64,000 bases of DNA from Hygrophila difformis (Eukaryota > Streptophyta > Magnoliopsida > Lamiales > Acanthaceae): NCBI GenBank assembly GCA_030278955.1, contig JAOANR010000003.1:19987050-20051049 (forward strand), written 5' to 3'. A program made the translations under genes and the position numbers. Under the pieces are notes generated by a model, which made no database searches, had not been told where the DNA came from, and saw only the letters and a list, made by a program, of their open reading frames with translations. Of the stretch, positions 34,723-46,362 are shown one piece after another. The number at the start of each line of letters is the position of its first letter. Position 1 is the stretch's first letter.

Positions 34723-36011
34723 TAAAGGGTTCAGACAGGATGCCTTGCTTCATCCCACTGTCGAGACCTTTTACATAAATCAAGAGTGGGGAAACTTTAT
34801 GCTGCATCATGATGAAGATGGCTTTGTTGAGTTGACAAGAGAATTCTTTTGCAATATCAATGCCGCCGACAGAACAACTTGGGTCCGGGGTCATGTAATA
34901 GACATCTCACCAGAATGGTTGAATCAATTTTTTTGGAACCCCGGACATCATGAGTGAGTTTCCCCCTGAAGAAATCATGATAAAGAGGGCCAAGACAAAG
35001 GAGTATGCAAAGTATGCAACCGTGGCAAATAGCATGACAAGAATCACCGCCCCAGGGCACACTTTTGATACCAACTTCTTACGAATGCATTTCATGCCAA
35101 CCTACGAATTCTACATGTCAAAGATTCGGCCCAACTCGCACCCACACAACACGTCTGGGAGTGTTCTGATGGGATTTGCAAGAATGTGGAGTGGAGCGAA
35201 GTTGAACGTAGGAAGGCATGTGTTTGATGTCATGATAGCGCGGTTAGAGGACAGGCAGGCCTTGTGCTACCCGAACTTAATAAGAAGAATCTGTGTTGCC
35301 CAGAACGTCGACTTGAGCGCATTTGCAGGGGACGAAATCGTGAAGATAAACCCTCCCATCAGCGTGCCAAGGTTGCCTCTGACAGAACGAATTAGATACT
35401 CTTTCCCCCAGCTGTATGGTGGAGGCGATTCAGATGCTCAATCCTCATTCGTATCCGGAAGGCAAGCACCAAAAAAGAGGAGTAGACCGCCAAGGGCAAA
35501 GAAGGGAACAAAGCAAGCCCGTACTGATGCGGGACCTTCCGCTACAGCACAAGAAAGATCTCAGCAAGAGCAAACAGAGATGCCTTTTCCTACTCCGGCA
35601 TCCCCGTTTCCTACTCAACCGCAGACACCTCAGAGCCAGAATGTATCTCAGTTTCCTGCTGATTCCCAAGCATTGGAGATGATGAGCAGGATGAGTCAAT
35701 CTATGCTCGAAGGGATGAAGTCTATGACAGATGCCATTATGACAAGTCATGAGGAACAGAGAAAGAGGGCTGAAGAAGAACGCCAAGAGCGTAGGAGAGA
35801 AAAGGAAGAGAAACGGAAGGAGAAGTTGGAGAAGGAAAAGAGAGACGAAGAATTCAGAATGATGATGCTAGAAAAAGAAGAGAGAAATCGAAAGATGGTG
35901 GAATCACTGATCCTTAGTCAAAATCAGATCCTGCAAACCTTACTCAAGAAGATCCCTGATGAAGCTGGCTCCTCCAAGAAATCAGATGAGAAGAAAGATG
36001 GCGATCCCTGA
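34652..36011 (+). pseudogene. ORF B2: putative plant transposon-protein domain, frameshifted
   Basis: Two overlapping frames. The first (34,652-34,957) contains ELTREFFCNINAADRTTWVRG and DISPEWLNQFF. The second (34,950-36,011) contains HFMPTYEFYMSKIRPNSHPH, a helical block to about residue 130, and a Lys/Glu-rich coiled coil (about 250-320). The order REF..N, VRG, INxxxG resembles the 'putative plant transposon protein' domain (PF20167 as I recall it) found in plant LTR elements. One extra T in the T7 run at 34,928-34,934 explains the frame break. Function unknown; assignment from memory, no search done. Confidence 0.65.
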
Positions 36012-37650
36012 CTCCATCATTTTTGAGCTTAATTGTAAATATCATTAAGAGAATTTCAATTCATCCATGCAAGATAGATTTGATTGCAAATGAAATCTCT
36101 TGTAATTGATGTAATTACTGCTTTCAGATTGGGATTTTGCAGCCCCAACAACAATCTTTGTTTTTATTGGCTCTTTTATTTCTGAAAAGAGCCAGTTGAC
36201 ATAAGTGACTGTCCAATCTTTTATTTCTGAAAACAACAATCTTTTATTTCTGACAGTCCAAGATGAATAAGTGACTGTCAGGCCAAAAATTTGCTGTTGA
36301 CATGCTCCGTATGTCAGCAGTGTCTCTTTACTGCTTTAAATTAAATGACCAGCAAAAATATGCATAAACCTGCTCTAAATTCACATGTTGAATTTAGGCT
36401 TATGATTAAATTTTCAAACTTTTAAATTGGGATAATATAATTAAAAACATGCATGATATGAATTCCTAAGATTTTGAGCTATAAAAATTTAATGATGCGA
36501 TCAGCTTATTGGGTAATAAATCTGCATGTTAGAAATTTTGATTGAATAAAGTGTTGGGATTAAGCTCTGATTAAATTTTAGAAAATTGTATGACATGAAT
36601 CAACCCAACCTTGTGAGATCTGAGCCATGAGTCACCTTTTACTCATTATTTTTCTTTGATGTGTGAATCATTTTGATTAAAGGAAACTAGAACTTGCAAT
36701 TGGGACCGATTCAAGACAATGCCATATTCCCAAAAATCGAGCATATGATCGAGGCACTTAGAAAACCCAAATTTTTGGCCTTCGTTTGAAATCCAAACCC
36801 AAAAATATTTTCCCTTTAGGATTAACCAATTTGAGCCTTAAACCTAATTTTTCTTTGAAGCCCTCTATATTATTCTTATCCTTACAAAAAGACCAAGAAA
36901 TTCAAACCCAAGTGTGCAAGAATAAATTTTATCAAGGCATTACAATTTATGATCATCATAAATTTCAATCGGTATTCAATAAACCGATTAAAAAAAAAAA
37001 TGAATTACAAATGACAAAGCAAATTAGACATAGTTTAATGTCATGCAACAGAAAAGAAAAACAAAAGAAAGAAATAATGATGATCATAAACTTTAAATAA
37101 ATGTGCCAAGTTATGATAGAATTAATTCCTGCCACTTCTTAGCCCAATAATTCCCATTCCCTACCGAATGCTACAACCGTATGCCCCGTTATAACCCTTG
37201 AATAAGACCTCATGATCTCGATTTGAGGAAATGAGCCGGTGGCGAGTTGGTCTGATTGCAGGCATATGGGATAATTTAATTAAATTTGATTTTGAGCGTT
37301 CATTATTAAACCCCATTGAGAGTGAGTGAACTTTCCGATTCTCTTATATGTGAGGCTCTGTTTCATTAAACATGTTCATGCCATCCCTTGATTCTGATTT
37401 TTAATCCTTGCATTTTTCAAACATGATGTTCATGAAGGATTGATGATAATGTTTGATTTGTAGGCCCGATATAGTGAGCAAGTATCATTTCATTAAACAC
37501 TGCAATCAAGGGAATTTAATACTTATAGTTTTTTATTGTCTTATCCCAATCCAAAAAGAATGTGATTTATGAAGCCACGAAAATGAATTGAATATGTAGA
37601 GTCCGTGTTCTTAGGAACATTGACTCTGACTGCTCGGGGACGATCAGTAT
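36012..37650 (+). other. Non-coding 3' internal region of B
   Basis: AT-rich, no supported ORF. It includes a short local repeat (TTTTATTTCTGAAAA near 36,165-36,250) and ends in GCTCGGGGACGATCAG before the PPT-like tract. Confidence 0.6.
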
Positions 37651-37665
37651 TAAACGTGAGGATGT
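37651..37665 (+). promoter_or_regulatory. PPT-like tract of B
   Basis: AAACGTGAGGATGT just before the 3' LTR. It resembles the AAGTGTGGGGATGT tract of Tat/Athila elements but has pyrimidine interruptions. Confidence 0.5.
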
Positions 37666-37989
37666 TGATAATGGCCAGAAATGACCATTATTTTCAATCC
37701 ATTTCCGTGTCTAAAACGGGCATTTGATCGCATTCCGGTCTTATATTAAATAAGAAAGCAGTCGAATTGGACTGATTTATGCATAATTGTAAAAATATTG
37801 AGCTGGTATGAAAAATGCATAAATATGTAATTTTATTACATATTTATGTTAGAAAAATCCAAAAACATGAGAAAAAGAAAAGAAAAGAAAAAGGATACAA
37901 AAAGATGGGCAAAAGAATAAACAAGCCCACAAAATACAAAAAGATGGGAAAAGATAGAAAAGCCCACAAAAATAATAACTTCGGCCCAT

Positions 37990-39480
37990 CTGGCCCATTC
38001 AGCTCAGTCTGGGAACATCCGGTCGAGGAACCCTGGTCGAGGACCATGGTTCCGCGACACAGAAGGGATTAGCGACCAGCATGCAACATAAAGAGGAGAC
38101 CAGTCTGGGAGCATCCAGTCGAGGAACCCTGGTCGAGGAACATTGGTTCCGCGACCACGACCAAGGTTCCGCGCCATCAACACCTTGGAGGCCAAGCCAC
38201 GCCCCAGTCGAGGAACCCCGGTCGCGGTCCATGCATTAGCGACACGGACATGGATAGAGACACAAGACCCAGTCGAGAAGCCTTGCCACATGCAGCCCTG
38301 TCTCGCGACAAAGTTGCAATGTGTGTGATGTCTTGAGACACAGTGGGCCTCAGATCAAGCCCATGGGCCTAGGGTTCCACTTCTATAAATATGAGGTGAT
38401 CCCCATGAGCTCAGGAGAGGTTGGACAGAATCAAGAAAAATCATTCTTGGAGACAAGTGTGGAGCTTAGTTTGTAGGTAGTTCTTTAGGTTAGTTTAGTT
38501 TAGCTTTCATTTTTTGTATTATTTAATTATTGCATAGATTTAGCTTAGGTAGCCAGTTTTTCACCTTGTTTTCAGTTTCAAACTTTGTTTTTAGGGTTTT
38601 GTGATATCCATGATGATGGGTATTAACAAACTCCTTAATAAAATGGGAAAATATTCTTGAAATGTGTCCCAAAAATCATGAAATGGGTTTCACACCCCAT
38701 GGATCTTTTGTTATTTCCTTCTCTGTTGGTCACTTGACCTTTATTTTTATTTTATATCACTTTGGGTGATGCTTTTCTTGGATAATGTTGCATGTTATGA
38801 ATGATCGAGCCCAGATTAGGGTTAGCTCTATTTTAAATATTGTCTCATTTTTTTCCTTCATGTTTAAGGCATGTTCTAGCTAGATTTAACTTTGTTTGGT
38901 TACTTTTAGTTTAGTGTAGTTTTTAAACCTGAAATGGGTGAGATCACGCATAATGCATGCTCCTGTTCCACTTTACTTTTCTGACATGTGTCCAGAACAC
39001 ACCCAGGTCGCTAGCCACTTCTTGTCGCGGAACCACGTTCAGCGACAGGAGGGCAGTTTAGCGACATGCGTGTCCAAGAACATGTGTTGTATAAATCTTT
39101 TAAAATTCCTGGTCGCAAACCAAACCTGTCGCGGACCCACGGTCCGTGACACAACCCCTTGATTAGCGACCAAGGGCCCAAATACTTGTATTTTATTCTG
39201 GGAGGGCTCTGGTCGCGGAACCCCTGTCGCGTACCCACGGTTCGCGACACACTCCTTGTTCCGTGACCAGGAATTATGCCCTTGTTGGATTTTCGCACCT
39301 TGTGTCGCGGAACCCCTGTCGCGGACCCATGGTCCGCGACACACTCCTTGTTCCGCGACACGACAACCCTAAATTCCAAATTTTCATTTTCTCTTATTTC
39401 CCACCTCTCTGTCGAGATCTTCATGTCGTGGACCCACGGTCCGCGACTCAATTTCTGTTTCTCGACAGGCATGTTTCTTG
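37990..39480 (+). repeat. CpG-rich repeats with GTCGCGGAACC / GGTTCCGCGAC
   Basis: Two clusters (about 38,005-38,335 and 39,005-39,480) of short units in both orientations: TCGCGGACCCACGGTCCGCGAC and variants, each a palindrome able to fold. Unit spacing is irregular (30-60 bp). Confidence 0.7.
38383..38392 (+). promoter_or_regulatory. TATA box of the B LTR
   Basis: CTATAAATAT between the two CpG-rich clusters, followed after about 50 bases by a gene-like leader (AGGAGAGG...GGACAGAATC). It probably sets the U3/R border. Confidence 0.55.
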
Positions 39481-42199
39481 ACAGGCTTGGCACCTTTTTG
39501 TCAAATTTTTATTCTCCATCTCACCCCATTAATTAATTGAACCTTTGTATTAATGTTTAGAGGTTGAAATCCAATGATCTCAACCCATGATAAATTTGAT
39601 ATAAAGATTTTGTTCAATTCCATTAAAAGAATCTTCTACAAAAATTAAACTCTAATGATCTAAGTATATAATCCGGACTATAATTAATTAATTAATTATG
39701 GAATGAGTGATTATTTGGACATAAAGAGTAGTTATGGATTTAATTCCATACCCTTGCATGAGAAACCAATGTTTCTCATACAAGATGGACCAAAAATATT
39801 TTCTTTTATTTATTTTGTCTTTATCTGTGTTGTGTGAAACAACTAGTAAGAGATATAACAGACTAATGTTGGCGGGTATTCCCCCACGGATAAACTAGCT
39901 CGTGGTCTGTATATTAATTACCAGATGTTATTTTGCATGGTCTGGATAGTGGTCGGTGGAAGCCTTGGCGGTTCATCCATCCGGGATTATAATAGCTGCT
40001 CAGCCGACTTCTATCCGGATACAGTTTCTATTTATTTATCTTAATTTCAAACCTGAATTTCGAGCTGTAATAGTATCAAATGGTATCGATCAACATTGTT
40101 TGAATAGTTTTACAGTGAGAAAACATGTAGGTCTTTCTCTCATTTCACAGATAGTAGAAACCTTAATGATAGCGATCACTATCAATTAAGGTTTTCTGCT
40201 GTCTAAAACCATTTCACCTGGAATAGTTGGGACCTGGATAGCAGATGTTTGCAGTCCAGATAACCCCAGTAATTTTTGCCATCTTTTTAGCCAAAATAAA
40301 TTCCTCTCATCTTCGGCTATTTCATCTCTGTGTATCAACTTCTGTCTAAACCCACCTTATATTTTGGGTTATTTAATTTTACACTTCTTTATAAAATTAC
40401 GCATGATAATATTATGTAACTATTGTGGTCAAATTATTTTGGGATCCTTCCCTTGGACATAGAAGTCTTGATTTTAATCAGATGTTTCATAGTAAATTTC
40501 CAACAAAAATTCATTTATAAAATCCGGATTTGAGTAAGGGATAAATTCCACAGTTATGACTAATTTATATCCGACTGGGGGTTGATTTTGGGAAATTAGA
40601 AGCAGAGTCAACGATTAGGTCTCATCTAGACTGAAAGGATCTGTGTTTTAATTGAGAGTCTAGTACCTGTTTAGGGAATGATTTTCAAAGATCTATTATT
40701 TTCCAAAATTGTTGTATGTTGGAAATCTTATATTAAATATTGCACTGACTCAGAATCCACTTGGATTCAGATGAGGTGTGATAGATAATACTAGAGGAAC
40801 AACATTCGGGCCTTGGTTATTTTCTGGGATAGGGTTGAGTACTCTTTCAACTGCTGTCCTCTTCTGCCAAAGTCTATTTTTGAGTCCTGAGTTAGTGCAT
40901 CCGGAACGAACTAATACATTAGTTTGTTTCATTAGTTATATCTCATAACCACCCGGAAGGAAGTGAACACTGCGAGCGGTTCACCGAGATCCGGGAATTC
41001 TTGATCCACACCCGGTCACCCTGACTGGGGGCTTTCCTTTACTACCAGGGTCAGACTTTCAAAAACCTCCGAGTGATAGGATTTTAAATGCTTTCTTTAT
41101 CGCTTTCTTTTAAATGCTTTCGTTAGAGGTCACTCGGTTGTATTGAGAGTTGTGTAACTGCTACTAGGACTGAGAGTTAAGGGATAGTTCAGTGCTCGAT
41201 TAGAATCTTTGGGCGTGACATGGGGGAATGATAGCAGTACTTGACACTTCAATAAATGATTTGTCAGGTGTTGCTTGTCCACCACAGACGGCTTTCATAC
41301 TCTTGCAAGGCATTGCAAGGGGAGTTATAAATCAGTGGTATCTTAGATTTTGTTGTCTTAAGAGCATGAAAACTCTTACTGTAAGTACCTGTCTGTCAAA
41401 GGGAACATGGTGTAGAGAGCATGAGAATTAGCTAACTGTAAGGATTATCCCAAGCTAAGATCTGTGTAACAAAATGGAAGTTTGATTGTGATTCATCTGA
41501 ATCCTGTCCAATCTTTATTCTCTTCTTCCTGTCCCTTCTGTCATATTTTAAATATGCTTTCTTACCGCTTTCTTAGAATAATTTTATCGCTTTCTTAGAT
41601 TAAATTTAATTCGCTTTCTAGAATAATTTTATCTGCTTTGTTTTAATTGCTTTCATAGCTTAGTTTAAAATTCCGTCAAGTAGTTGCTAGTCAAAACACA
41701 AACTTGAATTGAGTAACCGAGTGGAAAAACTTAGTAAATGACGTGGGCCCTGCTTCTATCGCACATCCCCCAGTGAACGATCCGGTCTTACTATAAATTA
41801 CTGCAATTTTTGACACCGTGCGCTTTCGGGCCACAGTTTCTTAACACGAGTAATAAAAACGTGACAACCTATAAATATATCCCTAATCCTAACTCCGCCT
41901 TCATAAATTGGTTTCATTAAATAAAATTGAAAACTAGGATTACGATTTTTCAGAAAATACTCATGAAGAGAGAACTTGTCAAAAGTTTCATGGCAAGGAT
42001 CTTCAAGGCATGAAATTTTCAGAGATTTCATGCCGGGGAGGTTCGTAATGCCACTTGAACTCAAGGTTTGCTCTCATGAGTAATAAAAAGTGGAGTATAT
42101 CCTTAAACCCCTTCCCATAAATCATAACTCATTTCATTTAATAAATTTAACCTGGGATATTTTAGAAATACTCGTGTGACGAAATTGTCAAAAGTTTCA

Positions 42200-43041
42200 A
42201 TCACCCTACTCCCTCGTCCTCGGCGCATACCCCTCAGGTTGTCCGCGATACAAGCCCCAACATTCACCCTACCACCTCGGGCGAGAAAGCAAATGGTCTC
42301 ATAGACGTGGTCTATAACAATATGGCTCCGGGTGATCGGCAGGACACGGCCTAACCATATCTGAGCTAGCTCGCGCCACGGAGAGTCCATCGTCATCAAC
42401 CTCAGCTCGTGATCGTGCTCGAGCAGGGAAGCCATCAAGGTGCATAAAACGCCCCACGCAGGCGGGGGTATACGACCCTCAGGTTGTGGCCGGAATACGC
42501 CGTCGTCAGGAAGGACAAAGTAGACGTTGATAGCCCGAGCACTGAAATCTAGATGGCGACCCCGAACCCAGACTCGAGACAAGTCGCTGTTCTCCCCGAG
42601 ACCGCCAATGTTGGCGATGACCTCCATAGCTAAGTACCCAGAAGCGATGCCCTCGGGATGACGCGCAAGTCCAGTCCACTGAAGAAGACCCAAAACTGGA
42701 CTAACCCTATCGTCGTCCATATGGCGAGGATCCATGCCTCTCTCCGGGACATAAGACCTGTTCCGAAGAAGCTCGTCGAAATAGAACTCCTGAGAGGCCA
42801 TAGTAACAAGCCGATACCTGTCGTGTCGGTGGGGACGCACCTCGTCGGGAAGAACCTTGAGCTTAGGGCCCCGCTGCTCCTCGTCCTCCTCTGGCTCGCT
42901 CTCATCAAAATCAGGCATCGCCGGAGCGGCAGTGCTAGGACCAGCCTCATCGCGCTGAGCAACTCGTCTCCTGGTCCTCGGGGGACACATGAGTGACGCC
43001 AAAACAACCCACAGAAAAAGCAGCATCCTGCAGGTATCCAA
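42200..43041 (-). CDS. ORF P, N-terminal part (rest at 31,339-31,843)
   Basis: Minus-strand frame with a basic/acidic start (RTRRRVAQRDEAGPS, DFDESEPEEDEEQ), then a folded region: MASQEFYFDELLRNRSYVPE, ARAINVYFVLPDDGVF, AWGVLCTLMASLLEHDHELR, ITRSHIVIDHVYETICFLARGG. This helical pattern resembles the putative plant transposon-protein domain also suspected in ORF B2, though the sequences are not close. The reading frame continues across the B insertion. First ATG is 43,041; the ATG before CPPRTRRRV is a more likely start. Function unknown; probably a gene of an older element captured by N. Confidence 0.72.
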
Positions 43042-43850
43042 TCAATACCAAATGTAAGGATAAATCCTACACGGCGATTACATTAAGTATAGTCTAGAAA
43101 ACACAAGAACATGAAGTGTGAGCTCTAACACGAGCGATCAAGAAGATAACCAAACCAAGACTATGTCCAAAGAAGTCCTAAAACTCTTTGGGACATTTAG
43201 TCGAACACGTTGTGTGCGCAATAAATTAAATTCAAGGTTTAATTCTGAGCACGTGAGAAACATCCCCAAATCAAAATAATTGCGTAGGCAATAAGCTATC
43301 ATCAAAATAGAACACAAAACAACAATAACGAACCCATGCTCATACCCGTACTACCAATACAGCTCAAGAAAATTCATGAAGCATGGAATCTAGTAAGAAC
43401 TTCCTCCAACTAGGTACACATTGTTGCACAAATATTTCATAATCAACAAAAATGAACACCAAGCATCACATAAACTCACAAATCGCGCAAATTAAGTCTA
43501 TAAACAACAAATCCCCAAATTTTGTCCCTAAACCCTAAGTTCAAAATTCATCCAAAAATCTAAACTAAACAAGGCCTAAATTCCGAAATTGACAAGTAGA
43601 GGTAGTAGACACATACCTTGTAATGAGAAATCGAAGCCGGGAATGGGAGAATTGGGGAATGAGAGAACGAATTTGAGAGAAAACTAGAAGAAGCCTCGGA
43701 AGAGGAAATGGGGCGGAATGCCTCGCGCTCCGCGCGAGCCCTTTTTTTCGAACTGCCCTGGCCGCGTGGTCGCCGCGCGCTACCGCGCGGGTACCGCGCG
43801 AGCCTTGGAAATTGTTTTTTTCTTTTAATTTATTACCTTCTATCGTTTAC
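43042..43850 (-). other. 5' flank of P up to the N pol junction
   Basis: No ORF. Minus-strand features resemble a promoter and leader: GC-rich CGCGCGG palindromes (43,720-43,805), then CTCTCTC-type leader and AAGGTATGTGTC, a possible splice donor at about 43,613. The border with N pol is near 43,850 and shows no recognisable terminal motif. Confidence 0.4.
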
Positions 43851-46134
43851 TCGACCAGCTATACGGCAAATTATCCAAATGCGATTTCTGGTTGAAAGAA
43901 GTGGCATTTCTCGGACACATAGTATCCGCTGATGGAGTATCAGTGGATCCGGCAAAGGTTTCGGCAGTGACGGAGTGGGCAACTCCCAAGAGCCAAACTG
44001 AGATAAGGAGTTTCCTTGGATTAGCTGGGTATTATAGACGATTTGTGAAGGACTTTTCAAGGATTGCACGTCCTTTGACCCAACTACTGAAGAAAGGAGC
44101 AAAATACGAGTGGACCGAAGCGTGTGAGACTGCGTTTCAAGAGCTGAAGAAACGACTCACAACCACACCCGTATTAACACTACCATCAGAGAATGGTGAC
44201 TTCGAAGTATATAGCGATGCTTCGAAGGAAGGTTTAGGTTGTGTATTGATGCAAGACTCGAGAGTCGTAGCGTATGCATCACGCCAACTAAACCTCACGA
44301 GGAGAACTATCCGACACATGACCTAGAGTTGGCAGCGGTCGTCTTCGCTCTAAAGATATGGAGACATTATCTTTATAGGCGGAAGTGTCGAATGTTCACC
44401 GACCACAAGAGCTTGAAGTATATATTCACTCAGAAGGAGTTGAATTTGAGACAGCGAAGGTGGTTGGAACTTATTAAAGACTACGATTTAGAGATAGCAT
44501 ACCACGAGGGGAAGGCGAATGTGGTAGCCGATGCCCTAAGTCGGAAAACCCAACACGTGACAAACTCGTTGGTAATTCCGCCGGCATTGTACATGGAGTT
44601 AGCAAGATTGGAGTTAGAACTTGTGCATCCTGGCACAGTGAGAGAAACGGTCAATGCCATGATCGTAGAAACTCCAATATTGGACGAGATTCGACTCGCT
44701 CAACCGGGCGACCCGAAACTCGAGAAGATAAAAGGGTATATTGCCGAAGGAAAGGCAATAGGATTTGCTGTCCACGAGGATGGAAGCATCCGTTTTAAAG
44801 GGAGATGGTGTGTGCCCCTTAAATGTGCCGAGTTGAAACTAAGGTTGATGGAGGAAGGGCACAACACGCCATATTCCGTACATCCCGGAGGTGACAAGCT
44901 ATACAAAGATCTGAAGAAGATCTATTGGTGGCCGGGAATGAAGAAGGAAGTGGCGAACTTCGTGGCGAGATGTCTCACCTGCCAAAAGGTTAAGGCAGTG
45001 CGACATAAACCCTTAGGATTGATGCAACCACTAGAGATTCCAAGTTGGAAGTGGGATAGCATCTCAATGGACTTTGTCTCGGGATTACCCCGATCACCTA
45101 AAGGCATGAACAAGATTTGGGTGATTGTGGATAGGCTAACAAAGACAGCCATATTTATCCCAATGAAAGACACGTGGACTATGGACCAATTGGCCCGAGC
45201 CTACATTGATAATGTGGTACGGCGACATGGAGTACCACATGATATCATTTCCGATAGAGACAGTAGATTTGTCTCTCATTTCTGGACGGAGTTACAAAAA
45301 GCTCTCGGTACTCAAATCAAAATGAGCACCGCATTCCACCCGATGACGGATGGTCAAACCGAGAGAACAATCCAAACACTAGAAGACATGCTGAGAGCAT
45401 GTGTGTTGGATTTCAAAGGGAATTGGGAATCTCATTTACCCTTGATTGAGTTTTCCTATAATAATAGCTACCATGCTAGCATCGGCATGGCACCTTTCGA
45501 GGCGTTGTATGGACGAAAGTGCCGAAGTCCGTTGAACTGGGAAGAAAACGATAAGTCCGTGGTAGTGGGACCACAACTTATCGAGGACATGGCTCAACAA
45601 ATCAAAGTGATTCAAGGGAAGATGAAAGCCGCACAAGACCGTCAAAAGAGTTATGCCGACGTGAGACGACGAGACCTAGAATTTCAAGTGGGAGATAGAG
45701 TCATGCTAAAGATATCACCCATGAAGGGGGTGATGCGCTTTGGCAAACGAGGGAAGTTAAGTCCTCGATACATAGGACCTTACGAAATTCTAGAACGAGT
45801 CGGAACTCTAGCCTACCGATTGGCTTTACCGCCACACTTAGATAGAGTTCATAATGTCTTCCATGTCTCGCAACTAAAGAAGTATGTGCCGGACCCGACA
45901 CATGTACTTCAATCGGAGATAATTGAGCTCGATGAAGACTTGACTTATGAAGAAGTCCCAGTGCGTATTCTTGACACTAAGGAACGAGTAACGAGGAACA
46001 AAACCGTCAAAATGATCAAAGTTCTTTGGTCAAACCACGAAAGTGAGACGGCAACTTGGGAAGTAGAATCCGACATGAGAGAACGATACCCGACATTGTT
46101 CCAAACCGAAACCGACACAGTTATGGGGACATAA
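43851..46134 (+). pseudogene. Tekay pol of N, 3' half, frameshifted
   Basis: Begins abruptly inside RT ([20 protein letters not shown], equal to about residue 810 of the G polyprotein), so protease and RT catalytic residues are missing. A one-base deletion near 44,289 (CAACTAAACCTC against CAATTGAAACCTC in G) shifts the frame. The second frame (to 46,134) is clean through RNase H, the integrase zinc finger, D-D-35-E core, GPY/F-like module and chromodomain-like tail. It is homologous to G throughout but clearly a different family. It cannot support transposition alone. Confidence 0.92.
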
Positions 46135-46346
46135 CTGCAATCTTAATGGGGAGAGGATGTCATACCACCTATTTTTCGTGCATTTTTGTGAACTTTTAAA
46201 CTACGTTATGGCTTGATCCCTTTACCGGGTACGTAGGCAGCTTAGAAGTTTTAATTCTAAGTTCAGTCACAAAATAACAAAACAAACAAAACAAAAGACC
46301 TTAGCACGAGAAAGGCCGTAACACAACTTCGAGGACGAAGTTGATT

Positions 46347-46361
46347 CTTAAGGAGGGTAGA
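46347..46361 (+). promoter_or_regulatory. Polypurine tract of N
   Basis: CTTAAGGAGGGTAGA right before the LTR at 46,363, the same as in G. Confidence 0.8.
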
Positions 46362-46362
46362 C

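Larger units (their letters stand above)
31849..42199 (+). mobile_element. Element B: non-autonomous LTR retrotransposon with 4.5-kb LTRs
   Basis: TSD ATCAC at 31,844-31,848 and 42,200-42,204. Both LTRs start TGATAATGGCCAGAAATG; the 3' LTR is 4,534 bp. The internal part shows two decayed ORFs, neither resembling gag-pol, and a PPT-like tract. Very long LTRs and a GCTCGGGGACGATCAG box before the PPT recall Tat/Ogre-Athila elements, but no pol allows a firm assignment. A 500-N gap hides most of the 5' LTR and the PBS. Confidence 0.9.
37666..42199 (+). repeat. 3' LTR of B (4,534 bp)
   Basis: TGATAATGG to AAAAGTTTCA, then TSD ATCAC. The last 2.3 kb is homologous to LTR-A and LTR-C, but B holds about 0.9 kb more (about 40,470-41,500). 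No coding sequence is supported inside. Confidence 0.92.

Noticed and set aside
42103..42199. C-terminal continuation of ORF P into element B
   Set aside because: These codons belong to the B LTR end; the true continuation is at 31,843 downward.
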